From positions 1-12,693 of the forward strand of contig JBBSPE010000128.1 of NCBI GenBank assembly GCA_038259155.1: 12,693 nucleotides of DNA, in the 5' to 3' direction. The DNA is from JAABRT01 sp038259155 (GTDB taxonomy: Bacteria > Gemmatimonadota > Gemmatimonadetes > Gemmatimonadales > Gemmatimonadaceae). Below the pieces are notes generated by a model. That model worked only from the letters and a program-made list of their open reading frames with translations. It had not been told where the DNA came from and ran no database searches. Below are positions 6,121 through 12,693 of the stretch, piece by piece. Each line of letters opens with the position of its first letter. Position 1 is the stretch's first letter. The position numbers and the translations under genes are program-made.

Positions 6121-7019
6121 CAATCGAACCCGAGCAGGTCAAAGATTTCGCGATCCTTGAGCGACGTGGCGTACAACGGCTCCACATCGTCGAGCATGGC
6201 CTTGGCCAGCTTCATGTACTCCTCCTGCACCGCGAGAATCTCCGGCGAGTCGTCCATTTCAAACACGGTGCACTTCTTGAGGCGGCTCTTGCGAATCGCA
6301 TCGACGTCCTGAAAGTGCGCCAGCAGCTTGAGGCCCACGCGGTCGTTGAACTTGTCGATCTCGTCCGTCTCGCGCGCACGATTGGCCACCACGCCGCCCA
6401 GCCGGACCTTGTAGTTCTTGGCCTTGGCCGAAATCGCGGCGATGATGCGGTTCATCGCGAAGATGGAATCAAAATCGTTGGCCGTGACAATGATGCAGTA
6501 GTGCGCGTGCTGCAGCGGAGCCGCAAAGCCTCCGCACACCACGTCACCCAGCACGTCAAAGATCACGACGTCCGTGTCCTCGAGCAGGTGGTGCTCCTTG
6601 AGCAGCTTCACCGTCTGTCCGGTCACGTACCCGCCGCACCCGGTACCAGCGGGCGGCCCACCCGACTCGATGCACATCACGCCGTTGTATCCCTCGAACA
6701 TGAAGTCCTCGGGACGCAGCTCCTCGCCGTGGAAGTCAACGGACTCCAGCACGTCGATCACCGTGGGCACCATGCGCTTGGTGAGCGTGAACGTGGAATC
6801 GTGTTTCGGGTCGCACCCGATCTGCAGCACGCGCTTGCCCAGCCGCGAAAACGCCGCGGACAGGTTGGAGGACGTGGTGGACTTGCCAATGCCGCCCTTG
6901 CCATAGACTGCCAGCACCAGCGCGCCTTCGATTTTCTGATCGGCGTCAAGGTGCACCTGCAGACTGCCTTCTCCATCTCCGACCGCATCCATGATCGGCA
7001 GTTTGATCGACGTTGCCAC
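6120..7019 (-). CDS. bchL: BchL, ATPase iron protein of dark protochlorophyllide reductase
   Basis: This 299-residue nitrogenase Fe-protein relative is the ATP-dependent electron donor of light-independent protochlorophyllide reductase. As a homodimer it passes electrons to the BchN-BchB complex. The P-loop YGKGGIGKST is at 39-48, the switch region includes GCDPKHDST (68-76), and the two cysteines expected to bridge the 4Fe-4S cluster are Cys128 (GTGCGG) and Cys162 (DVVCGGF). The start is a GTG, chosen because GGGGAG lies six bases upstream; the next ATG would remove nine residues. The gene begins 35 bases after bchH, beyond a small hairpin, and ends in a TGATG overlap with bchM. The length is normal for BchL. 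Confidence 0.97.
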   Translation of the reverse strand: MATSIKLPIMDAVGDGEGSLQVHLDADQKIEGALVLAVYGKGGIGKSTTSSNLSAAFSRLGKRVLQIGCDPKHDSTFTLTKRMVPTVIDVLESVDFHGEELRPEDFMFEGYNGVMCIESGGPPAGTGCGGYVTGQTVKLLKEHHLLEDTDVVIFDVLGDVVCGGFAAPLQHAHYCIIVTANDFDSIFAMNRIIAAISAKAKNYKVRLGGVVANRARETDEIDKFNDRVGLKLLAHFQDVDAIRKSRLKKCTVFEMDDSPEILAVQEEYMKLAKAMLDDVEPLYATSLKDREIFDLLGFD

Positions 7020-7025
7020 TCTACT

Positions 7026-7031
7026 CTCCCC
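7026..7031 (-). promoter_or_regulatory. Ribosome-binding site deciding the GTG start of bchL
   Basis: GGGGAG on the minus strand lies six bases before the GTG at 7019. It is the reason for preferring that GTG over the ATG nine codons later. Confidence 0.7.
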
Positions 7032-7036
7032 AGATG

Positions 7037-7052
7037 CTTCGCTTGCGCGAAG
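7037..7052 (-). other. Small hairpin with GNRA-type loop between bchH and bchL
   Basis: In the 35-base gap after bchH the minus strand reads CTTCGC-GCAA-GCGAAG, a perfect six-base-pair stem closed by a C-G pair around a GCAA tetraloop. No T-run follows, so it is not a standard terminator. It sits just upstream of the bchL ribosome-binding site and could stabilise the downstream message or mark a processing point. The structure is seen in the sequence; the role is inference. Confidence 0.55.
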
Positions 7053-7054
7053 GC

Positions 7055-10000
7055 TCAGGTTGCCGCATACACGCCTTCGAGACGGTCTTCCAATTCCGCG
7101 GCTGCATCACGCAGCGCGTCCAAGGTCGCCTCGTCGGGCGACCAGTACCCACGGTCGGTCGCCTCCAGCAGACGCTGAGCCATGCCCAGCGCGGCATTCG
7201 GATTCAGCTCGGCGAGCCGATCCCGCATGGTCTTGTCCAGCACGAACGTATTCGATACTTCCCCGTACACCCACTGTGGCACCGCCTGCTTCCCACCCGT
7301 GGCCGACCAACCCAGCGTCGTGCACACGTGACCCGTGAGATTGCGCGCGCCTTCATACCCGTACGCCAACTGCCCCTCATACCACTTGGGATTCAGCAGC
7401 TTGGTGCGACTCTCGAGCTCCACCTGCTCCTCGAGCGATCGCACCTTGCCCTGCGCCCCTGAATAATCACCCATGTACACGGCCGGTGTCTCCCCGCCGC
7501 GCTGCTGCGCAATCACACGCGTGACACCACCCAGCGATTCCACGTACTGGTCGATGTCCGTCGCGCCAAGATCCACCGAGTCGAGCCCCTGAAACGACAC
7601 CTCGGCCGTGGCCAGGATCCGCTTCATGAGCGCCGGCTGCGCTACCGGCCGTCCGTTCACGCCATAGGCAAACGACTTGCGCTGCACGAACTGATCGGCG
7701 AGCTCGTCCTGATCCTCCCAGCGGCCCGTTTCAATGAGCAGGTTCACATTTGAACCATACGCTCCATCCGCATTCGAGAACACCCGGAGCGCCGCATCCT
7801 CCATCGTACAGCCGGTGTCGGCCATGGTGGCGAGCGCATGCTTGCGAATGAAGTTCTGAGACGGATCCTCGGGGGCCTCGGCACACAGCTGTGACGCTTC
7901 GGCGAGCAACCGCACCTGCAGCGGCAACAGGTCGCGAAAAATTCCGGACAACGTGATCACGACGTCCACACGTGGCCGGCCGAGTTGTGCCAGCGGCAGC
8001 AACCGCGCACCGCAGAGCCGCCCGACGGAATCAAACCGAGGCGCAACACCCATGAGCGCCATCACCTGCGCCAGCGGTGCGCCTTCACTCTTCATGTTGT
8101 CGGTGCCCCACAACACCACCGCCACTGTCTCGGGCAGCGCACCGGCATCCGCGACATGGCGCTGCAGCAGGCCGTCAGCCCGGGCACGACCTTCGAGCAT
8201 GGCCATGGCACTTGGCACGCGATACGGGTCGAAGCCGTACACGTTGCGGCCCGTGGGCAGCACCGCCGGCTGGCGCAGCAGATCACCACCGGGCGCCGGC
8301 GGGAGATAGCGCGCGTCGAGCGCCCGCAGAATACCGGGCACCTCGTGGTCGTCACGGAGCAGCGGCTCCAACGTGTGCATGAACTGCAGATGCGCTTCGA
8401 GCGCACGCTCGTCACACACGGTCAGCCGCGCCTCGCGCGCCGCCGACCGCGTGGCGCGCAACGCATCGCTCACCGATCCGCCGTGCACCAGCCGCTCCAC
8501 GCCCACCCGGGCGACCGCCATCGCATCACGCCGCATATCCGGCGTGGCATCGGCACCCGCCATCACGTCATCGAGCGGTGCGAGCTCCAGTTCGGGGCGC
8601 CCACCGCGCGCAATCTCCAGCTGCACATCGATCCGAGCCTCCGGCGGCATGCCCTCGCCCACCACGTGCAGGCCCAGCGGAATCAGCGCGTACTCCAGTT
8701 CGAGCAACCGCTCCCGCAACTCGGCCACGCGCGTGTCCATCTCGTCCAGCGTCCAGGTCGGCTCCGCCGACGCGAGCTCCACGGCCGCCGCCTGCTGCTG
8801 CACCAGACCGCGCAACGTGGCCGCGTCGTCCGACTGCGCACGATCGAGCGTGCGCCAGCGGTCGAGCGACGCCTTGAGTTCGAGCAGGCCCTTGTAGAGG
8901 CCCGCGTTGGTGATGGGCGGCGTGAGGTACGACACGAGTGTCGCATTGCCGCGGCGCTTGGCCAGCGTGCCTTCCGACGAGTTGTTGGAGGCGTACAGGT
9001 ACACGTTCGGCAAGTCGCCAATGAGGCGATCAGGCCAGCAGCGATCGTCCAGGCCCGCTTGCTTGCCCGGCATGAACTCCAGCGCACCGTGCGTGCCAAA
9101 ATGCAGCACCGAATGCGCCTTGAAGTCCTCGGCCAACCAGCGATAGAACGCACTGAACGCGTGCGTTGGCGAGAAGCCGCCTTCGAACAGCAGCCGCATG
9201 GGATCGCCCTCCCACCCGAACGACGGCTGCACACCAACGAACACGTTCCCCAGCTGCAGTCCCATCACGAACAACGACTGACCATCCGTGAGCTGCCTGC
9301 CGGGCGCGGGTCCCCACGTCTTCTCGATTTCCGGCAGCCAGCGTTCGCGGCGCACATGATCGTCGGTGGGAATGCGCGTGTGCACATTGGCCGGCGCGCC
9401 GAACTGCTCACGGTTGCCGTTGACAAGGCGTTCGCGCAGGTCGTCCGCACTGGACGGCAACTCCACGCTGTAGCCCTGCTCCTTGAGGGCCGCGAGCGTG
9501 CGCTGCAGCGACGGGAACACGGCCAGGTACGCCGCGCTGCCCGTGTTGCCGGCGTTGGGCGGAAAGTTGAACAGGATGATGGCGAGCTTGCGATCGGCCC
9601 GTGGCGTGCGGCGCAGTGCCACGAGGCGCGACACCCGTTCGGCCACGCGCTCCACACGCTCCGCGATCGGCTCCGAGGCTGCGGCGGCCGAACCGTCGGC
9701 CGCGCGCCCCTTGCCTCCGAACACGGTGGGCACAATGGCACCATCAAGCTCCGGAATTGCAACCTGCAGCGTGGCCTGCAGCGGGTTGAGCCCGCGCGCG
9801 TCGGCACGCCACTCCTCGATGGTCTGGAACTCGAGCGTCTGCAGCGAGATGTACGGCACGTCGAGCGCCGTCAGCACGGCCTGCGCAGCGTTCGCGTCGT
9901 TGTACGCGGGACCACCCACCAGCGAGAATCCGGTGAGGTTCACCATCGCATCAATGAGCGGACGGCCGCTGCGATCCTGAAAATACCGCTCGATGGCCGG

Positions 10001-10894
10001 GCGCGCATCGAGGGCCGAGGCGAACGCCGGAATCACGCGAATCCCTCGCGCCTCGAACGCGTGCACAATCGCTGCGTAGTGCGCGGTATTGCCGGCCAAG
10101 AGGTACGACCGCCCCACGAGCAGACCCACTGTGCCCGCACGGCCGGCCGCCGGCAGCGCGCCTTCGTCGTCGGTGATCCCACGACCCGGCAGCCCGGGAT
10201 GCCACACGCCGGTCTCCGGGTACTGCTCGGGATCGCGCGGCGCGAGCGCACCCTTGAGCGACACGCGCGGCCCGCCAGCGAACCGATCAATGAGGTAGCG
10301 GATCATCTGCTCGATGTTGCTGTCCGAGCCCGCCAACCAGTACTGCAGCAGCAAGAGGTACGCGCGCACGTCCTGCGCCGCACCCGGAATGAACTTGAGG
10401 ATGGCCGGTAACGTGCGCAGCGCCTTCATCTGCCGTTCGCCGCTCGACTTTCCGTCGCCACGCGAGCCGCGCAGCTTCTTGAGCAGCGTGAGCGGCGAGA
10501 ACTTTGACCGCGCCGAATCGGCGCTCATGTCGAAGCGGCCCAGGCGCGTGCACTTGACCAGCTCAGGTGTGCACAGGGCGCACAACACAGCGTCCGCGTC
10601 GGCGCGACGCGCCTGCACGGCCGCCAGTACTTCGTTGGCGTATTCTTCCTGAAACAGCTGGGTGCAGGCAATGAAGTTGGCCTGCGCGATGTCAGCGCGT
10701 GCGCGCTCCGCCGCCGCGGGATCATTGTCCCAATCTGCGGCCACGTGCATGGACAGGGTCAGCCCCGGCAGGTCGCGCTGCAACGCGCGACGCGCCGTCT
10801 CGAACGCATCGGCGAGATGCGCATCGAGGGTCACGATGACAAAGCGCACCGGCACGGTGCGATCGGTCGAACGCGCGGCGCCCTTAGCGGCCAT
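7055..10894 (-). CDS. bchH: BchH, porphyrin-binding subunit of Mg-chelatase
   Basis: This 1279-residue protein binds protoporphyrin IX and is the catalytic subunit for magnesium insertion, acting with the BchI-BchD ATPase, which is not encoded here. The N-terminal domain (about 14-180) begins RFVIVTLDAHLADAFE, and the rest is the large CobN/BchH fold. Recognisable segments include FSPLTLLKKLRG, FGTHGALEFMPGKQAGLDD (about residue 600), the ASNNSSEGTLAKRR region and ITLSGIFRDLLPLQVRLL. I chose the ATG at 10894 because the frame upstream of it lies inside bchB and has unlike codon use, and because the RFVIVTLDAH block then falls at its usual distance from the N-terminus. The start overlaps the end of bchB by 11 bases, with a weak AAGG upstream. 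The stop is 35 bases before bchL. Confidence 0.96.
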   Translation of the reverse strand: MAAKGAARSTDRTVPVRFVIVTLDAHLADAFETARRALQRDLPGLTLSMHVAADWDNDPAAAERARADIAQANFIACTQLFQEEYANEVLAAVQARRADADAVLCALCTPELVKCTRLGRFDMSADSARSKFSPLTLLKKLRGSRGDGKSSGERQMKALRTLPAILKFIPGAAQDVRAYLLLLQYWLAGSDSNIEQMIRYLIDRFAGGPRVSLKGALAPRDPEQYPETGVWHPGLPGRGITDDEGALPAAGRAGTVGLLVGRSYLLAGNTAHYAAIVHAFEARGIRVIPAFASALDARPAIERYFQDRSGRPLIDAMVNLTGFSLVGGPAYNDANAAQAVLTALDVPYISLQTLEFQTIEEWRADARGLNPLQATLQVAIPELDGAIVPTVFGGKGRAADGSAAAASEPIAERVERVAERVSRLVALRRTPRADRKLAIILFNFPPNAGNTGSAAYLAVFPSLQRTLAALKEQGYSVELPSSADDLRERLVNGNREQFGAPANVHTRIPTDDHVRRERWLPEIEKTWGPAPGRQLTDGQSLFVMGLQLGNVFVGVQPSFGWEGDPMRLLFEGGFSPTHAFSAFYRWLAEDFKAHSVLHFGTHGALEFMPGKQAGLDDRCWPDRLIGDLPNVYLYASNNSSEGTLAKRRGNATLVSYLTPPITNAGLYKGLLELKASLDRWRTLDRAQSDDAATLRGLVQQQAAAVELASAEPTWTLDEMDTRVAELRERLLELEYALIPLGLHVVGEGMPPEARIDVQLEIARGGRPELELAPLDDVMAGADATPDMRRDAMAVARVGVERLVHGGSVSDALRATRSAAREARLTVCDERALEAHLQFMHTLEPLLRDDHEVPGILRALDARYLPPAPGGDLLRQPAVLPTGRNVYGFDPYRVPSAMAMLEGRARADGLLQRHVADAGALPETVAVVLWGTDNMKSEGAPLAQVMALMGVAPRFDSVGRLCGARLLPLAQLGRPRVDVVITLSGIFRDLLPLQVRLLAEASQLCAEAPEDPSQNFIRKHALATMADTGCTMEDAALRVFSNADGAYGSNVNLLIETGRWEDQDELADQFVQRKSFAYGVNGRPVAQPALMKRILATAEVSFQGLDSVDLGATDIDQYVESLGGVTRVIAQQRGGETPAVYMGDYSGAQGKVRSLEEQVELESRTKLLNPKWYEGQLAYGYEGARNLTGHVCTTLGWSATGGKQAVPQWVYGEVSNTFVLDKTMRDRLAELNPNAALGMAQRLLEATDRGYWSPDEATLDALRDAAAELEDRLEGVYAAT

Positions 10895-12578
10895 AGTACG
10901 CCTTGGCTTCGTAGAGCGTGTCCACCGAGATCGCGTCCAGTCCGTGCTCGAGCGCGTATCGCTCGGTGTTGCGGCGCGCTTTGCCACGCACGAAGAACGG
11001 AATCTTCTTGAGCTCCTTTTCCGCATCCGGCAACCAGCGGGCGTCCAGCGCCACTTCCGGCGCGGCGGTCGCCACTCCAGCGACGGCCGCAGCCGCAGTC
11101 TGCACCGCAGCAACCGTGGGCACCTCAAGCGAGTCCGGCGACGCCAGCTCCTCCACAGCCTCGAAGGCCTGCGTATCCGCCGCCACCGTGGCCGATCCGT
11201 GCACGCTGTGCAGGTGGCTGGGCGCCGCGCCGTCCGAGAACTCGAAGTCTTCGCGGAACATCTGCAGCAGGTGCTCCTCGAGGCCCATCATGAGCGGGTG
11301 CACCCACGTGTCAAAGATCACGTTCGCACCTTCGAAACCCATCTGTGGCGAGTACCGCGCTGGCACATCCTGCACGTGAATGGGGCTCGAAATCACCGCG
11401 CACGGCACACCCAGACGCTTGGCGATATGCCGTTCCATCTGCGTACCGAGCACCAGCTCAGGCGCCGCCTCGGCCACCGCCTTCTCCACGTCCAGGTAGT
11501 CGTCGCTGATGACCGCTTCCACGCCGTACTTCGCCGCGACCTCGCGAATGTCGCGCGCGAACTCTCGGCTGTACGTGCCCACACCCACCACGGTGAAACC
11601 CAGCTCATCCGCGGCAATGCGCGCGGCCGCCTTCACATGCGTGCCATCGCCAAAGATGAACACGCGCTTGCCGGTGAGGTACGTGGAGTCCACCGACCGC
11701 GAATACCACGGAAGCAGCGACTGCGACGAGTCCATGGTGGACGCACCGAGCCGCTCGCGCTCCAGCAGCGGCTGCACATCGATACCGGCGACCTCGCCCA
11801 CTTCGAGAATGAACTCGCGCGTCGCTCCGATGCCGAGCGGCACCGACTTCACGGTGGGCATGCCGAAGCTCTTCTGCAGCCAGCGGCACGTCGTGTCGGC
11901 GATCTCGGGATAGAGGCAGACATTGAAATCGGCCTCGGGAATCTGCCGCAGCGACTCCGGCGTGGCGCCCAATGGCGCGACGACGTGCACATCAACGCCG
12001 AGATCACCGAGCAGTCGCGTGATCTCACGCACGTCATCACGATTCCGGAAGCCGAGCAGCGTGGGCCCCAGCAGGTTGGCGCGCGGGCGCCGCGTGGCGG
12101 GGCGCGGTTCACGCGGCGTACCGGGGGCCGGCACCGCTGGCAGCAGGAGGGTGCGCACGAGCTGGTAGAACGTCTCGCTGGCGCCCCAGTTTTCCTTCTT
12201 GGAATACGCGGGCAGTTCGAGGTTCACCACCGGAATCGGCAGTCCCATGCTCTGGGCGAGCGTTCCGGGCTGATCCTGGATCAACTCCGCGGTGCACGAC
12301 TCTCCCACCAGCATGGCGCGCGGCTGAAACCGTGCGTAGGCCTCGCGCACGCACGTTTTCACCAACTCCGCCGTGTCACCGCCGAGGTCACGAGCCTGGA
12401 AGGTGGTGTAGGTGACGGGCGGCCGGCGATCGCGGCGTTCGATCATGGTGAACAGGAGATCCGCGTACGTGTCGCCCTGCGGCGCGTGCAGCACGTAGTG
12501 CACGCCCTCCATGGAGGTCGCAATGCGCATCGCGCCCACATGGGGCGGTCCTTCGTAGGTCCAGAGCGTGAGCTCCAT
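10884..12578 (-). CDS. bchB: BchB, catalytic subunit of dark protochlorophyllide reductase
   Basis: This 564-residue protein forms, with BchN, the heterotetramer that reduces ring D of protochlorophyllide. The start MELTLWTYEGPPHVGAMR is typical. Asp36 (PQGDTYAD) occupies the position of the unusual aspartate ligand of the 4Fe-4S cluster known from Rhodobacter and Prochlorococcus. GESCTAELIQ (92-101), the FIFGDGTHVKAAAR segment (about 307-320) and SSPIHVQDVPARYSPQMG (397-414) are family blocks. The C-terminal domain (about 515-564, with ELKKIPFFVRGKARRNTE) is the usual helical domain near the substrate. Two low-complexity insertions are noticeable: a Pro/Arg-rich one at about 148-167 and an Ala/Val-rich linker at about 484-512. 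GGAG lies nine bases upstream of the ATG. Confidence 0.97.
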   Translation of the reverse strand: MELTLWTYEGPPHVGAMRIATSMEGVHYVLHAPQGDTYADLLFTMIERRDRRPPVTYTTFQARDLGGDTAELVKTCVREAYARFQPRAMLVGESCTAELIQDQPGTLAQSMGLPIPVVNLELPAYSKKENWGASETFYQLVRTLLLPAVPAPGTPREPRPATRRPRANLLGPTLLGFRNRDDVREITRLLGDLGVDVHVVAPLGATPESLRQIPEADFNVCLYPEIADTTCRWLQKSFGMPTVKSVPLGIGATREFILEVGEVAGIDVQPLLERERLGASTMDSSQSLLPWYSRSVDSTYLTGKRVFIFGDGTHVKAAARIAADELGFTVVGVGTYSREFARDIREVAAKYGVEAVISDDYLDVEKAVAEAAPELVLGTQMERHIAKRLGVPCAVISSPIHVQDVPARYSPQMGFEGANVIFDTWVHPLMMGLEEHLLQMFREDFEFSDGAAPSHLHSVHGSATVAADTQAFEAVEELASPDSLEVPTVAAVQTAAAAVAGVATAAPEVALDARWLPDAEKELKKIPFFVRGKARRNTERYALEHGLDAISVDTLYEAKAYYGR

Positions 12579-12693
12579 GCGGTCGGGCTCCGTTACACCA
12601 TGAGTCGCTGCGCCCCCCCGCGGGGGGGGGCGCCGAGGTAGAGCCGAGGAGGGGACGGGTCGTGGGGCTTCGGGGGCGGGGGGAGGAGTTAGA
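12579..12693 (-). other. bchB leader region; no gene recognised
   Basis: These 115 bases upstream of bchB hold GGAG near the start codon, an all-GC hairpin (12610-12633), and a stretch (12640-12690) that is almost all purine on the plus strand. I tried all three minus-strand frames for the end of bchN and recognised none. One frame stops at 12593-12595 but is open only back to about 12689 and is proline-rich. No PpsR-type TGT-N12-ACA site and no convincing sigma-70 promoter is visible. Confidence 0.5.
12610..12633 (-). other. Ten-base-pair all-GC hairpin in the bchB leader
   Basis: GCG plus seven C pairs with seven G plus CGC around a four-base loop, 32-55 bases upstream of the bchB ATG. There is no T-run on either side, so an intrinsic terminator is unlikely. 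It could be an mRNA-stabilising element or a base-call problem in homopolymers (runs of seven C and nine G). Confidence 0.5.

Noticed and set aside
6121..6123. TTG start for bchM one codon upstream of the ATG
   Set aside because: The ATG makes a standard TGATG overlap with bchL and is the stronger start codon.
7985..10411. 808-codon open frame on the plus strand opposite bchH
   Set aside because: It is antisense to a certain gene, and its product is dominated by Arg, His and Gly. It arises because the GC-rich third positions of bchH suppress stops on the other strand.
10895..11128. N-terminal extension of bchH into bchB
   Set aside because: The extra 78 residues are Arg-rich and out of character, and lie wholly within the well-conserved C-terminal coding part of bchB.
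12610..12633. Rho-independent terminator upstream of bchB
   Set aside because: The stem is strong but no T-run follows on either strand.
10662..12641. 659-codon open frame on the plus strand opposite bchB
   Set aside because: Same cause as above: Arg/His-rich translation, no recognisable domain, fully antisense to bchB.
12579..12693. PpsR/CrtJ-type operator (TGT-N12-ACA) before bchB
   Set aside because: No properly spaced half-sites are present in this stretch.

Overview
This window is one end of a photosynthesis gene cluster from an aerobic anoxygenic phototroph with a type 2 (purple-type) reaction centre. The DNA is GC-rich with strongly GC-biased third codon positions. Ten genes lie head to tail on the minus strand. 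Read 5' to 3' from the right edge they are bchB, bchH, bchL, bchM, a 108-residue membrane-anchored ORF, acsF, lhaA, a reaction-centre H subunit split over two genes (puhA-N and puhA-C), puhB and puhC. One plus-strand gene, cut by the left edge, converges on puhC. No gap between genes exceeds about 120 bases.

The host is probably a phototrophic member of the Gemmatimonadota (Gemmatimonas phototrophica-like). That is an inference. It rests on the proteobacterial-type cluster combined with a split H subunit, which I recall (unverified) from the G. phototrophica photosystem structure as separate transmembrane and cytoplasmic H polypeptides. Use of the oxygen-dependent cyclase AcsF, with no bchE in this window, fits an aerobic lifestyle. 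A divergent proteobacterium cannot be excluded from this window alone.

Right half (about 5.3-12.6 kb): bacteriochlorophyll synthesis. BchH is the porphyrin-binding subunit of Mg-chelatase. BchM methylates Mg-protoporphyrin. AcsF closes the isocyclic ring. BchL and BchB are two of the three subunits of dark-operative protochlorophyllide reductase; bchN is not visible and would be expected just beyond the right edge. Left half (about 0.3-3.9 kb): assembly of the light-harvesting and reaction-centre complex by LhaA, the two H polypeptides, PuhB and PuhC. The acsF gene and its small neighbour sit between bchM and lhaA, whereas the arrangement I recall from many proteobacteria places them after puhC.

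The genes are packed with ATGA, TGATG or TAATG stop/start overlaps, or with gaps of 10-37 bases, so one polycistronic message with translational coupling is likely. Two small hairpins stand out: one with a GNRA-type loop between bchH and bchL, and an all-GC one in the bchB leader. The main points for follow-up are the split H subunit and its altered proton-entry residues, the small AcsF neighbour, and the changed gene order.
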